A stretch of DNA of 64,000 nucleotides, taken from contig CAJUKH010000026.1 in NCBI GenBank assembly GCA_910587345.1, forward strand, positions 124,001 to 188,000. Reading direction: 5' to 3'. Below the pieces are notes generated by a model, which searched no databases, was not told the DNA's origin, and saw only the letters and a program-made list of their open reading frames with translations. Shown here one piece after another: positions 54,662 through 63,889 of this stretch. The translations under genes were made by a program, and so were the position numbers. This DNA is from an uncultured Oscillospiraceae bacterium. GTDB lineage: Bacteria > Bacillota > Clostridia > Oscillospirales > Oscillospiraceae. Within the stretch, counting starts at the first letter, position 1, and each line of letters starts with the position of its first letter.

Positions 54662-57600
54662 CTAAAACAACGTGATTTGACTGGTTTCAGGAAGGTCGTC
54701 AAAGGCGCCGGCGGTTTTCAGCTGCTCGATATGCGTCTTGGATACCTTGGGGCAGGCGTCGGAAAACTCTTCAATGGAGATGAACTCCCTGCCTACCCGC
54801 TGCTCCACAATGGACTGGGCGGCTGTCTCTCCCAAACCGGGGATGGCTGTAAAGGGGGGGATCAGAGCATCCTCTCCATCCGGCTGAAAACGGACCGCTT
54901 CTGAGCGGTAAATATCCACATTTCGGAAGGTGAAGCCCCGGAGATAGAACTCATAGACTACCTCCAGAGTGGTATAGGTGTCCTCCTCCACGGCAGAGGC
55001 GGTCTTTTCGCTGATTTTGCTGCCGAGCTCTTTGATTTTGGCCTTCACAAGCTCCATCCCCTGACACATAATAGTTGCGTCAAAGGCCTTGGCCCGCACC
55101 GAGAAGAAGGCAGCATAGAAAGCCAGGGGCCGGTGGACCTTAAACCAGGCGATGCGGTAGGCCATCATGACATAGGCCACGGCGTGGGCCTTGGGGAAGA
55201 GATAGCCGATTTTAGCCAGAGAGTCAATGTACCAATCAGGGACCTTATGACTGCGCATGGCTTCCTCCCAGCCATCTTCAAACCCAGCCTTTTTCACCTT
55301 CCCCTTTCGCACCGCCTCCATGATTTTGAAGGCCATCTTGGGTTCCAGCCCCATCTGTATCAGGTAGATCATGATGTCGTCACGACAGCCCACCGTCTCC
55401 AGAACGCTGGCCGTGCCGCTGACGATCAGATCCCGGGCATTGCCCAGCCACACATCGGTACCGTGGGAGAAACCGGAAAGCCGCACCAGAGTATTAAAGT
55501 TCTCCGGCTGGGTATCCATCAGCATCTGACGGGTGAACTTGGTGTTAAACTCCGGGATCGCCACCGCTCCCGTGGGTCCCAAAACCGGGTCATCCACATA
55601 GCCCAGCTTTTCCGAAGAGGTAAACAGGCTCATGGTATCCCGGTCATCCAGAGAGATATCCGTCCGGGCGTTGACCCCGGTCAGGTCCTCCAGCATTCGT
55701 ATCATGGTGGGGTCATCGTGTCCCAGCATGTCCAGCTTCAGAAGGTTTGGCTCCATGGAGTGGTATTCAAAGTGGGTGGTGATGATATCGCTGTTGGGGT
55801 CGTCAGCGGGATGCTGTACCGGGCAGAAGTCGTAAATCTCTTTGTCCTGCGGGATCACCACCATGCCGCCGGGATGCTGTCCCGTCGTTCGCTTTGTACC
55901 GGTACAGCCAATGGCAAGCCGGTTCTCCTCTGCGCTGGTGGCGCGCAGCCCACGCTTTTCCATATACTTTTTCACATAGCCAAAGGCGGTCTTTTCCGCC
56001 ACCGTGCCCACGGTGCCGGCCCGGAAAACGTGGCTTTCTCCGAAAAGCTCAAAGGTGTAGCGATGGGCTTTGGCCTGATACTCGCCGGAAAAATTCAGGT
56101 CAATATCGGGAACCTTATCACCGCCGAAGCCCAGGAAGGTCTCAAAGGGGATATTGAAGCCGTCCTTCACATAGGGCGTCCCACATACCGGGCAGACCTC
56201 GTCAGGCATATCCGCCCCGCAGCCATAAGTCTCTCCAAACGAAAAATCGGCGTGCTTGCACTTGGGGCAGCGGTAATGCGCCGGCAGGGCATTGACCTCG
56301 GTGATCCCCGAGAAAAACGCCACGATGGAGGAGCCAACCGACCCCCGGGAGCCTACCAGATAACCATGCTCCAAAGAGTTCTGTACCAGCTTCTGGGCAG
56401 ACATATAGATCACATCATACTTCCGCATGATAATGCCGGGCAGCTCCAAATCAATTCGGTCCTGCACGATTTGGGGCAGCTCTTCCCCGTATAGCTCATG
56501 GGCCTTGCCGTACACCAGACTCTCCAGCTCCTGGGCGGAGTTTTCCAGCTTGGGGGCAAAAAGTCCCTTGGGCAGAGGGTCAATGCGGTCACACCAGTCT
56601 GCCACGATATTGGGGTCCCGAACGACCACCTTATAGCAATCCTCTTCCCCCAGATAGGAAAATTCATCGAGCATCTCATCGGTGGTCTTGAAATAAAGCG
56701 GAAGAGGCTCATCACAATCCTCAAACCCTTTGGAGTCCAAAAGGATATGCCGGTAAAGCTCATCCTGCGGCTCCAGAAAATGAACGTCTCCCGTGGCGCA
56801 TACCGGCTTGTCCAGTTCCTTCCCCAGCGCCACAATGGTGCGGTTGAACTCCCGCAGTTCCTCTTCGCTTCCCACCCGGGGCCGGCCGGTTTTACGGTCG
56901 GGACGAAGCATGAAGGCGTTATTGCACAGGGGCTGTATCTCCAGAAAGTCGTACCAGGAGGCAATGCGTTTCAGCTCCGCCCACTCTTTCCCGTCCAGAA
57001 CCGCCTGAAACAACTCTCCCGCCTCACAGGCTGAGCCAAAAATCAACCCTTCCCGATGCTTTTCTATCTCACTTTTCGGCATAATGGGATAACGCTTGTA
57101 GTGTTTCAGAAAAGAGTCGGAAATGAGATGGTATAGATTTCGCAGCCCTATCTGGTTCTTGGCCAGCACAATAAGATGTTTTGGCCGGCGGGAGGCCTTT
57201 CCCTTGGTCCGCAGCGCCACCATGGCCGGGTTGATATCCTGAAGGGTATGTATCCCCATGTCCTCCAGCATTCTGAAAAACGGGACAAGCATATAAGCCA
57301 CCGTGGCGGCGTCATCACTGGCCCGATGGTGGTTGAAGGCGGGGAGATTCAAATGGTTTGCCACTGTGTCTAGTTTGAAATTTTTCAGATCCGGCAACAG
57401 ATTTTGGGCCAGAATAAGAGAGTCCACCGCCGAATTGGGAAAGGGCCGGCCGATGCGCCGGGCTGTCTCGGCAATAAAGCCCATATCAAAATCGGCATTG
57501 TGGGCCGCCAAAGGCCTGTCCCCCACAAAGTCAAGAAAGGCATTCAGCGCTTCGGCCTGGCTGGGCGCTCCCTCCAGCATTTTATCCGTGATCCCGGTCA

Positions 57601-58837
57601 GCTCCACGATCTCCCGAGGCAGGGGCCGTCCCGGCGCCGCAAACGTATTGAAGGTCTCCCCCACCTCCCCGTTTCGCAGGACGGCGGCGCCGATCTCTAT
57701 GATCACATCTCTGGACTTGCTTAAACCGGTGGTCTCAATATCAAAGCAGACGATCTCCCCACGGAAATCCTGCTGAATATCTCCATGAACCACCACCCGG
57801 TCATCCATATCATTGATGAAATAGGCTTCTACGCCATAAAGAATTTTGATATTCTTCGCAGAATGCCATGCCTCCGGAAAGGACTGAGCCACCCCGTGGT
57901 CGGTGATGGCAATGGCCCGGTGTCCCCAACTTTCTGCCCTCTTTACCACATCCTTGGCAGGGGTCAGGGCGTCCATGGCCGACATGGTGGTGTGGAGATG
58001 AAGCTCCACCCGCTTCTCCTCTGCCGTATCCTTGCGGACAGGCTTCTCCCCCACCTGAACAGCGTAAGGTTCCAGCACCATATCCCCGGTAAAGCGGTCC
58101 AGGTTGAGCCGCCCCTGAACAATAAGATGCTGCCCGGCGCTCACACCGTCAATAAGAGGCTTTCCCTCCTCTCCCAGAAAGAATTTATTGATTCGGATAG
58201 AACTGGTATAGTCGGTGATATCGAAATTCACCACCCACGCATTTCGCTTTTTCAACTCCCGATGGTTGACCGCAAATACGTCGCCCTCCACGACTACCGT
58301 GCCCATATCCAAATTGAGCTGGGCCATCTCCACCGGCTCTCCTTTGATCTCCCGCTTGCCGAAAAGGAGCTTTCCGCTTCCGCCCTTTGCCGCCCGCTTC
58401 CCCTTTTGGGGAGCGGCGGGTGCCAGATTTTTCAGGGCTTCCCGGCGCAGTTCTTCCGTTTTACGAAAGGCCGCCTGTGTAGAGTCCTCCGCCGCCGGGG
58501 CAGGGGCGGGCAGGTCGGCCGTATCCGGCACAGGTGGCTCCTCCCGTTCCGGCGGCGGCTCCGGCAGCGGGATGTCCTCAAAGACTGGGGCCACAGAAGG
58601 CAGAGGCTCCAGTTCCAATTCCACCCTCTCCACGCTGTAGGCCATGGCAAGGACCGTCTCGACTTCCTTTCGCCTTTGCTCTGCCGGCAAGGCCGGACAA
58701 AGGACCCGGGCCTTGATGGCCCGGCTTTTTTTATCGATCGCCGCCCCGGTGACCTCCCAATGGGAGACGGTCTCCCCCAATGGGCCCACCTGAGGAAAGG
58801 CGGAAAACAGTTTTAAAAAGGGTACTTGCTTCGGCAT
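54662..58837 (-). CDS. polC: DNA polymerase III alpha subunit, PolC type
   Basis: The replicative polymerase of low-GC Gram-positives. The 1391-residue product shows the PolC order: N-terminal domain, OB fold (EPVEMAQLNLDMGTVVVEGDVF, about 165-185), PHP first part (ELHLHTTMSAMDALTPAKDVVKRAESWGHRAIAITDHG, about 278-315), inserted 3'-5' exonuclease (VCFDIETTGLSKSRDVIIEIGAAVLRNGE with the DEDD residues, and DFVGDRPLAAHNADFDMGFI), PHP remainder (about 540-700), then the C-family palm (GVGSSIVAFFSGI-like GSRGSVGSSIVAF, PDIDLNFSGEYQAKAH) and HhH domain at the C-terminus. It is the last gene of the frr-to-polC operon. 3' region is complete; stop at 54662. Confidence 0.97.
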   Translation of the reverse strand: MPKQVPFLKLFSAFPQVGPLGETVSHWEVTGAAIDKKSRAIKARVLCPALPAEQRRKEVETVLAMAYSVERVELELEPLPSVAPVFEDIPLPEPPPEREEPPVPDTADLPAPAPAAEDSTQAAFRKTEELRREALKNLAPAAPQKGKRAAKGGSGKLLFGKREIKGEPVEMAQLNLDMGTVVVEGDVFAVNHRELKKRNAWVVNFDITDYTSSIRINKFFLGEEGKPLIDGVSAGQHLIVQGRLNLDRFTGDMVLEPYAVQVGEKPVRKDTAEEKRVELHLHTTMSAMDALTPAKDVVKRAESWGHRAIAITDHGVAQSFPEAWHSAKNIKILYGVEAYFINDMDDRVVVHGDIQQDFRGEIVCFDIETTGLSKSRDVIIEIGAAVLRNGEVGETFNTFAAPGRPLPREIVELTGITDKMLEGAPSQAEALNAFLDFVGDRPLAAHNADFDMGFIAETARRIGRPFPNSAVDSLILAQNLLPDLKNFKLDTVANHLNLPAFNHHRASDDAATVAYMLVPFFRMLEDMGIHTLQDINPAMVALRTKGKASRRPKHLIVLAKNQIGLRNLYHLISDSFLKHYKRYPIMPKSEIEKHREGLIFGSACEAGELFQAVLDGKEWAELKRIASWYDFLEIQPLCNNAFMLRPDRKTGRPRVGSEEELREFNRTIVALGKELDKPVCATGDVHFLEPQDELYRHILLDSKGFEDCDEPLPLYFKTTDEMLDEFSYLGEEDCYKVVVRDPNIVADWCDRIDPLPKGLFAPKLENSAQELESLVYGKAHELYGEELPQIVQDRIDLELPGIIMRKYDVIYMSAQKLVQNSLEHGYLVGSRGSVGSSIVAFFSGITEVNALPAHYRCPKCKHADFSFGETYGCGADMPDEVCPVCGTPYVKDGFNIPFETFLGFGGDKVPDIDLNFSGEYQAKAHRYTFELFGESHVFRAGTVGTVAEKTAFGYVKKYMEKRGLRATSAEENRLAIGCTGTKRTTGQHPGGMVVIPQDKEIYDFCPVQHPADDPNSDIITTHFEYHSMEPNLLKLDMLGHDDPTMIRMLEDLTGVNARTDISLDDRDTMSLFTSSEKLGYVDDPVLGPTGAVAIPEFNTKFTRQMLMDTQPENFNTLVRLSGFSHGTDVWLGNARDLIVSGTASVLETVGCRDDIMIYLIQMGLEPKMAFKIMEAVRKGKVKKAGFEDGWEEAMRSHKVPDWYIDSLAKIGYLFPKAHAVAYVMMAYRIAWFKVHRPLAFYAAFFSVRAKAFDATIMCQGMELVKAKIKELGSKISEKTASAVEEDTYTTLEVVYEFYLRGFTFRNVDIYRSEAVRFQPDGEDALIPPFTAIPGLGETAAQSIVEQRVGREFISIEEFSDACPKVSKTHIEQLKTAGAFDDLPETSQITLF

Positions 58838-58908
58838 GGTTTCACCGTTTCCTTTTCTCAGTTTCTAAGAATACCTTCCGTTTGTGTTTCACGGCCCTTC
58901 TTTTTCTA

Positions 58909-59946
58909 TCACAGCGTTTCGATCAAACGGAACAATTCATCCACCAACTTGTCCTGGGGCACTTTTTTGATGATTTCGCCCTTTTTAAAAAGAAGCCCTT
59001 CCCCCACGCCGCCGGCGAGTCCTACATCGGCGGCACTGGCTTCGCCGGGGCCGTTGACCACACAGCCCATGACCGCCACAGTAATGGGCTTGTCCACGGC
59101 CTTCAGCCGCTCTTCCACCTCGTTGGCCAAGCCGATAAGGTCGATTTGGGTCCGCCCGCAGGTGGGACAGGAGATCAGCTCAGGCCCTTCCTTCCGGACC
59201 CCGGCCGCTTTCAGAATATCCCGGGCGGCATAAACCTCTTCCACCGGGTCGGCAGAAAGAGAGACCCGAATGGTGTCTCCAATGCCCAAAGCCAGCAACC
59301 CGCCAATGCCCACAGCGGACTTCAAAATCCCCATTTTCGGGGTCCCGGTCTCAGTAACGCCGATATGTAGAGGGTATGCGCTCTTCTCATCCATCAGCTT
59401 GTAGGCCCCCATTGTTACGGGCACCGAGGAGGATTTTAAAGAAATACAAATATCGGTAAAATCACAGTCTTCCAGCAGCTTGATATGCCCAAAGGCACTC
59501 TCCACCAAAGCCTCCGGGGTGGCTCCGCCAAACTTGGCCAGCAGCGGCTTTTCCAGTGACCCTCCGTTGACTCCGATGCGGATGGGCACTCCCCGCTCCT
59601 TACAGGCCGCCGCCACAGCGGCCACCCGGTCGGGTGAGCCGATATTTCCCGGGTTGATGCGCACAGCGTCACAGCCCTGTTTTACCGCCTCCAACGCCAG
59701 CCGGTAATCAAAATGGATATCCACCACCAGAGGAATGGATATCTGCTTTTTGATCTCTCCCACCGCTTGGGCGGCTTCCATATCAGGCACCGCCACCCGG
59801 ATAATTTCACACCCGGCAGCGGCAAGGCGGCGGATCTGCTCCACCGTAGCCTCCACATTCCGGGTGGGGGTATTGGTCATGGACTGGATGGTAACAGGAG
59901 CGCCGCCGCCAATGGGCACGCCCCCGACAACTATCTGCTTCTTCAC
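58909..59946 (-). CDS. ispG: 4-hydroxy-3-methylbut-2-enyl diphosphate synthase (flavodoxin)
   Basis: Next-to-last step of the MEP isoprenoid pathway: converts MEcPP to HMBPP using a [4Fe-4S] cluster. The 345-residue product begins VVGGVPIGGGAPVTIQSMTNTPTRNVEAT, has the IRVAVPDMEAAQ and VVDIHFDYRLAL blocks of the TIM barrel, and the cluster ligands in LISCPTCGRTQIDLIGLANEVEERL (about 265-289) and VAVMGCVVNGPGEASAADVG (about 296-315). It starts only four bases after rseP ends. Bacterial single-domain type, not the plant-like long form. Confidence 0.96.
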   Translation of the reverse strand: MKKQIVVGGVPIGGGAPVTIQSMTNTPTRNVEATVEQIRRLAAAGCEIIRVAVPDMEAAQAVGEIKKQISIPLVVDIHFDYRLALEAVKQGCDAVRINPGNIGSPDRVAAVAAACKERGVPIRIGVNGGSLEKPLLAKFGGATPEALVESAFGHIKLLEDCDFTDICISLKSSSVPVTMGAYKLMDEKSAYPLHIGVTETGTPKMGILKSAVGIGGLLALGIGDTIRVSLSADPVEEVYAARDILKAAGVRKEGPELISCPTCGRTQIDLIGLANEVEERLKAVDKPITVAVMGCVVNGPGEASAADVGLAGGVGEGLLFKKGEIIKKVPQDKLVDELFRLIETL

Positions 59947-59950
59947 GCTC

Positions 59951-61042
59951 TCACAACCCCAGTCGTTTTAAAATATCACTGGCCATCACCGCCAGCATCA
60001 GCAGCATCAACAGGGCAAAGCCCACCGTAGACACCCAGTTCATATACTTGGGGTCCAGCTTCTTTTTGGTCACGGCGGTATAAGCTCCATCCACTCCCAT
60101 AAAGAATATCTGCCCTCCATCCAATGCGGGGATCGGCAGCAAATTCATCACAGAGAGGTTGATGGAGATAAACGCCACAAAATTCAGGATGTTCACCATG
60201 GCGCCCAGCAAAGCGGGAATCCCTACTGCCTGAGCGGCCTGGGCGCCTTCCTGTCCCATTTCGGCCATCATGGCGGTGATCTCCACCACCCCGGACAGAT
60301 CCCGGAGTCCTACCCGGCCGCCAATCAGGTCTCCCAGCCCCATCCATACCATCCGGACATAGTCAATGGCCTGATACCAGCTCTGCTGAAGCAGCCGGGG
60401 AACCGTCTGCGGCACCGTCGTGGTGAGTATCCCCAACATATAATCCTGAATGTTCCCCTCCGCGTCCACCATACAGGCAAAGCGAAAATCCGGCAGTTCC
60501 ACTCTTTCGCCCTCTCGCTCCACCGTCAGGTCCACTCCGGCATCCACGCTTCGGGAGAGAAACATGGGGATATCATTAATAAGATAGACCCGCTGTCCGT
60601 CCACTGCCACAATACGGTCTCCCACTTCCAGTCCCTGCTCCTGGGCGGTCCCATAATCGGAAAAGCCGCCCACCACCGGCAATGCGCAATGGTCATTCAG
60701 AGAAAAAAGGCCCAAAATGATCAAGAAACCGGTCAGAAAGTTCATAAACACCCCGGCCAGCAGAATAATGACCCGCTGCCACCAGGGGCGGTTTGGAAAA
60801 GCCCGGGGGTCTCCCGACTCCCCTTCTCCCTCTCCTTCCATTGCGCAAAAGCCGCCAATGGGCAACCAACGCAGGGAATAATCCGTTTCTTTACCCTTTT
60901 TATGGACCAGAAGCGGCCCCATGCCGATGGCAAACTCGTTGACCTTCACCCCACAGGCTTTGGCCGCCACAAAGTGACCAAACTCATGCAGAGCGATCAG
61001 GATACCAAACATCAAAACAGCAATGAAAACGTAGAGAAGCAA
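59951..61042 (-). CDS. rseP: Site-2 intramembrane metalloprotease RseP
   Basis: Cuts membrane proteins such as anti-sigma factors inside the bilayer (RseP/RasP family). The 363-residue product has the zinc motif HEFGHFVAAKACGVKVNEFAIGMGP (HExxH at about residue 19-23), a PDZ domain (about 120-240: VVGGFSDYGTAQEQGLEVGDRIVAVDGQ), and the second ligand in NLLPIPALDGGQIFF (Asp about 310) with four membrane helices. The start is TTG at 61042 with GGAGGTG five bases upstream; ORF callers extend it into a poor Arg-rich stretch. Between dxr and ispG in the operon. Confidence 0.94.
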   Translation of the reverse strand: MLLYVFIAVLMFGILIALHEFGHFVAAKACGVKVNEFAIGMGPLLVHKKGKETDYSLRWLPIGGFCAMEGEGEGESGDPRAFPNRPWWQRVIILLAGVFMNFLTGFLIILGLFSLNDHCALPVVGGFSDYGTAQEQGLEVGDRIVAVDGQRVYLINDIPMFLSRSVDAGVDLTVEREGERVELPDFRFACMVDAEGNIQDYMLGILTTTVPQTVPRLLQQSWYQAIDYVRMVWMGLGDLIGGRVGLRDLSGVVEITAMMAEMGQEGAQAAQAVGIPALLGAMVNILNFVAFISINLSVMNLLPIPALDGGQIFFMGVDGAYTAVTKKKLDPKYMNWVSTVGFALLMLLMLAVMASDILKRLGL

Positions 61043-61118
61043 GGGAACACCTCCAGGGAAAATAACGCAGATCACAAGAGAAGCACCAAACTGCCGCAGC
61101 CTTTGTTTTAAACAGGCC

Positions 61119-62252
61119 TTACCCCGCCGCTGCCCGGGCGGCCCCATCGGCAGCCAGTATATCATCCAGAGACGGGTCCTGGACCACAGGTACCCGCTCC
61201 AAAGCCGTCTCCACCTTGCGGGGGATATCCATAAACCCAATTTTGCCGGCCAGGAAATCCCCCACGGCCACCTCGTTGGCCCCGTTGAGGATCGCAGTGG
61301 CCGTGCCCCCCTCCCGGGCGGCGGCTTTCGCCAAAGCCAGACAGGGGAAATTCACTTCATCCGTTGGCGCAAAGGTCAACGGCGGACAGGAAAGCAGATC
61401 CAGCTTCCGGGCCACCCCCGGCACCCGCTGGGGCCAGGTAAGAGCGTACTGGATAGGCAGCCGCATATCCGCCGTCCCCAGCTGCGCCAAAATGGCATTA
61501 TCACAGTATTCCACAAGAGAGTGAATGATACTCTCCCGATGGACCACAGCAGAAATTTTCTCCAGAGGCAGCTGATAAAGCCGCATTGCCTCAATGATTT
61601 CCAACCCCTTGTTCATCATGGTGGCCGAATCCACCGTGATTTTCGCTCCCATGGACCAGTTGGGGTGCTTCAGCGCATCCTGAAGCGTGACCCCCTCCAG
61701 TTCCTGTTTTGTCTTTCCAAAGAAAGGCCCCCCAGAGGCCGTGATAATGAGCCGCTTGACCTCTCCCCGGTCCCTATTGCCCTGAAGGCACTGAAAAATG
61801 GCCGAGTGCTCCGAATCAACAGGAAGGATCTCCCCTCCGTACCGCCGGGCGGTCTCCATTACCAACTCCCCGGCGCATACCAGAGTTTCTTTGTTGGCCA
61901 AAGCCACCCGCCGGCCCTTTTTCAGCGCCGCCAAAGTGGGCCGCAACCCCACCATTCCCATAACGGCGGTAAGGACCACGTCGGTATCCTCGTCCTCGGC
62001 AGCGGCCAGCAGCCCATCCATCCCGGAGCGGACCTCCACGCAAGTGTCAGCCAGCTTGATTTTCAGGGTCTCAGCCGCCTCCGGGTCCATACACACGGCC
62101 AGCCGGGGCCTGAATTTACGGCATTGCGCTTCCAACAGTTCTACACTGCGGTTAGCCGTCAATGCCGTAATGGTATATCCCATGGTCTCGACCACCTCAA
62201 GCGTCTGACGGCCGATGGACCCGGTGGAGCCAAGCAAAGCGATCCGTTTCAT
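61119..62252 (-). CDS. dxr: 1-deoxy-D-xylulose 5-phosphate reductoisomerase
   Basis: The committed step of the MEP isoprenoid pathway; target of fosmidomycin. The 377-residue product has the NADPH fold LLGSTGSIGRQTLEVVETMG (about 6-25), LANKETLVCAGELVM, the substrate/metal block PVDSEHSAIFQCLQGN (about 143-158, Asp/Glu ligands), TASGGPFFG, HPNWSMGAKITVDSATMMNKGLEIIEA (about 197-223) and FPCLALAKAA. Also called ispC. Six bases separate it from the cdsA stop, and a 76-base gap precedes rseP. Confidence 0.97.
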   Translation of the reverse strand: MKRIALLGSTGSIGRQTLEVVETMGYTITALTANRSVELLEAQCRKFRPRLAVCMDPEAAETLKIKLADTCVEVRSGMDGLLAAAEDEDTDVVLTAVMGMVGLRPTLAALKKGRRVALANKETLVCAGELVMETARRYGGEILPVDSEHSAIFQCLQGNRDRGEVKRLIITASGGPFFGKTKQELEGVTLQDALKHPNWSMGAKITVDSATMMNKGLEIIEAMRLYQLPLEKISAVVHRESIIHSLVEYCDNAILAQLGTADMRLPIQYALTWPQRVPGVARKLDLLSCPPLTFAPTDEVNFPCLALAKAAAREGGTATAILNGANEVAVGDFLAGKIGFMDIPRKVETALERVPVVQDPSLDDILAADGAARAAAG

Positions 62253-62258
62253 ATGATA

Positions 62259-63074
62259 TTACCTCACAACAGGTAAGAAGTAGAGAAGCAGTTCTATCAG
62301 CGGGGCGCAGAAAATCACCGAGTCAAACCGGTCCAGTATCCCCCCGTGGCCGGGCAGCAGATTGCTGTAATCCTTAATACCAAACTCCCTTTTGATAAAG
62401 GAAAAGGACAAGTCCCCAAGCTGGGAGATAATGCTCCCCAAAAAGCCGTATAACGCCAACACAAGATAAGAAGGCATGATCCCCGGCACAAAAAACTGAA
62501 AAATCAGGCCGTAAAGCATGGCGCAGACCGGGGCGGCCACCGCCCCACCTATGGCCCCTTCCACCGTCTTCTTGGGGGAGAGTTGAGGCGCCAGCTTGTG
62601 TTTTCCAAAGAACATTCCGGCAAACAGCGCAAAAATATCCGAGCAGAATGCGACTACCATGGGCAGCAGTATCACAAACCGCCAATCCTCTGTCCCCCGA
62701 AGCCGCACAAAGGCCGAGAGAAACATGGGCACAAAGACGGCAATAAAAAAGGCTCCGCCCAGCTGCTCTACCTTCAACCGTTTCTGGCTGGCCATCCCCT
62801 CCAGAAAGAGGGCGAGCACATAAAACAAGACCGCTCCTCTGCCCACGACCGGGTCGCTGCCCCAATAAACCCAAAAGGGAGTGCACACTGCCAAAAGGAT
62901 AGAGTAGCCCACCACCCGCCGCTCTTTCACAAACCCCGTGGGGACAAGGGCTTCATAGACCGCCAGCGCACAAATGCAGGCTATGGATACGGGAACGGCC
63001 ACAGCGGGAAGTAGATAAACGATCCCCAGTAGCAGGGGAAGCAGCAGCACCGACACCACAACTCTTGTTACCAT
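62259..63074 (-). CDS. cdsA: Phosphatidate cytidylyltransferase
   Basis: Makes CDP-diacylglycerol from CTP and phosphatidic acid in the membrane, the branch point for phospholipid synthesis. The 271-residue product has seven or eight hydrophobic helices and the C-terminal signature GKHKLAPQLSPKKTVEGAIGG (about 166-186) followed by SQLGDLSFSFIKREFGIKDYSNLLPGHGGILDRFDSVIFCAP (about 222-263), which is the CDS signature with the conserved Asp residues and S-x3-K...D. Immediately after uppS (one base). Confidence 0.96.
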   Translation of the reverse strand: MVTRVVVSVLLLPLLLGIVYLLPAVAVPVSIACICALAVYEALVPTGFVKERRVVGYSILLAVCTPFWVYWGSDPVVGRGAVLFYVLALFLEGMASQKRLKVEQLGGAFFIAVFVPMFLSAFVRLRGTEDWRFVILLPMVVAFCSDIFALFAGMFFGKHKLAPQLSPKKTVEGAIGGAVAAPVCAMLYGLIFQFFVPGIMPSYLVLALYGFLGSIISQLGDLSFSFIKREFGIKDYSNLLPGHGGILDRFDSVIFCAPLIELLLYFLPVVR

Positions 63075-63815
63075 TCAGACCCCTCCAAACCGGCGGGAGC
63101 GGCCCTGATAGGCTGCCAACGCCTTACGCAGATCCTCTTTGCTGAAATCCGGCCAGCTCACATCGGTAACGTAAAATTCCGCATAGGCAGACTGCCACAG
63201 CAGAAAATTGGAAAGCCGCACCTCACCGCTGGGGCGGATCACCAGATCGGGGTCAGGAACACCGGCAGACCAAAGATGATTGGAGATATCCTCCTCGGTC
63301 ATGGTATCCGGACTTCTCTTCCCCTCCACGCACTCTGCGGCCAAGGCCTTGGCTGCCCGTAAGATCTCGTCCCGTCCGCCGTAATTAAGGCAAATATTGA
63401 CCTGGCAGCCCTCATAGCCCGCCGACCGCCGCTGGGTCTCCTCCGCCAGTTCCCGCAGCTCGGCGGGCAGGGGGGAAAGGTCTCCAAAGAAAACAAAACG
63501 GACTTTTTCCTTCTCCATATCGGCAATGGCTTCCAAAAGGTATTTCTTTAAAAGGCCCATGATAGCAGAGACCTCTTCCATGGGCCGTTTCCAGTTTTCC
63601 GTGGAAAAGGCATAGACCGTCAAATATTCGATCCCGATCTCCCGACAGTAGGTAGCAATGGTGCGGAAGGTCTCCGCCCCCACGGCATGGCCCGCCGTCC
63701 GGGGCAGGCCCCGGCTCTTGGCCCAGCGGCCGTTGCCGTCCATGATAATGGCGATATGCCGGGGAAGGCGGCTGTAATCCACCCGGGTCTCCTTTGTACT
63801 CCCAAACAGCGGCAT
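63075..63815 (-). CDS. uppS: Isoprenyl transferase (undecaprenyl diphosphate synthase)
   Basis: A cis-prenyltransferase that builds the C55 lipid carrier used for wall synthesis. The 246-residue product has the conserved IAIIMDGNGRWAKSRGLPRTAGHAVGAETFR (about 21-51, with the catalytic Asp in MDGNGRWA), LTVYAFSTENWKRP, LCLNYGGRDEILRA (NICLNYGGRDEI) and DPDLVIRPSGEVRLSNFLLWQSAYAEFYV (about 185-213, RPSGExRLSNFLLWQ). ATG 63815 has GGAG eight bases upstream; a longer frame lacks this. First of the lipid genes after frr. Confidence 0.97.
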   Translation of the reverse strand: MPLFGSTKETRVDYSRLPRHIAIIMDGNGRWAKSRGLPRTAGHAVGAETFRTIATYCREIGIEYLTVYAFSTENWKRPMEEVSAIMGLLKKYLLEAIADMEKEKVRFVFFGDLSPLPAELRELAEETQRRSAGYEGCQVNICLNYGGRDEILRAAKALAAECVEGKRSPDTMTEEDISNHLWSAGVPDPDLVIRPSGEVRLSNFLLWQSAYAEFYVTDVSWPDFSKEDLRKALAAYQGRSRRFGGV

Positions 63816-63837
63816 ACGCCACTCTCCTCTCATAAGC

Positions 63838-63865
63838 AATTTCCCGCCGGAAGCGGCGGGAAATT
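63838..63865 (-). terminator. Hairpin between frr and uppS
   Basis: AATTTCCCGCCG pairs with CGGCGGGAAATT around GAAG (63838-63865). There is no T run, so it may be a processing or weak termination site rather than a full terminator. Confidence 0.6.
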
Positions 63866-63889
63866 CCTATCAGCATTATGCCGCAAGCC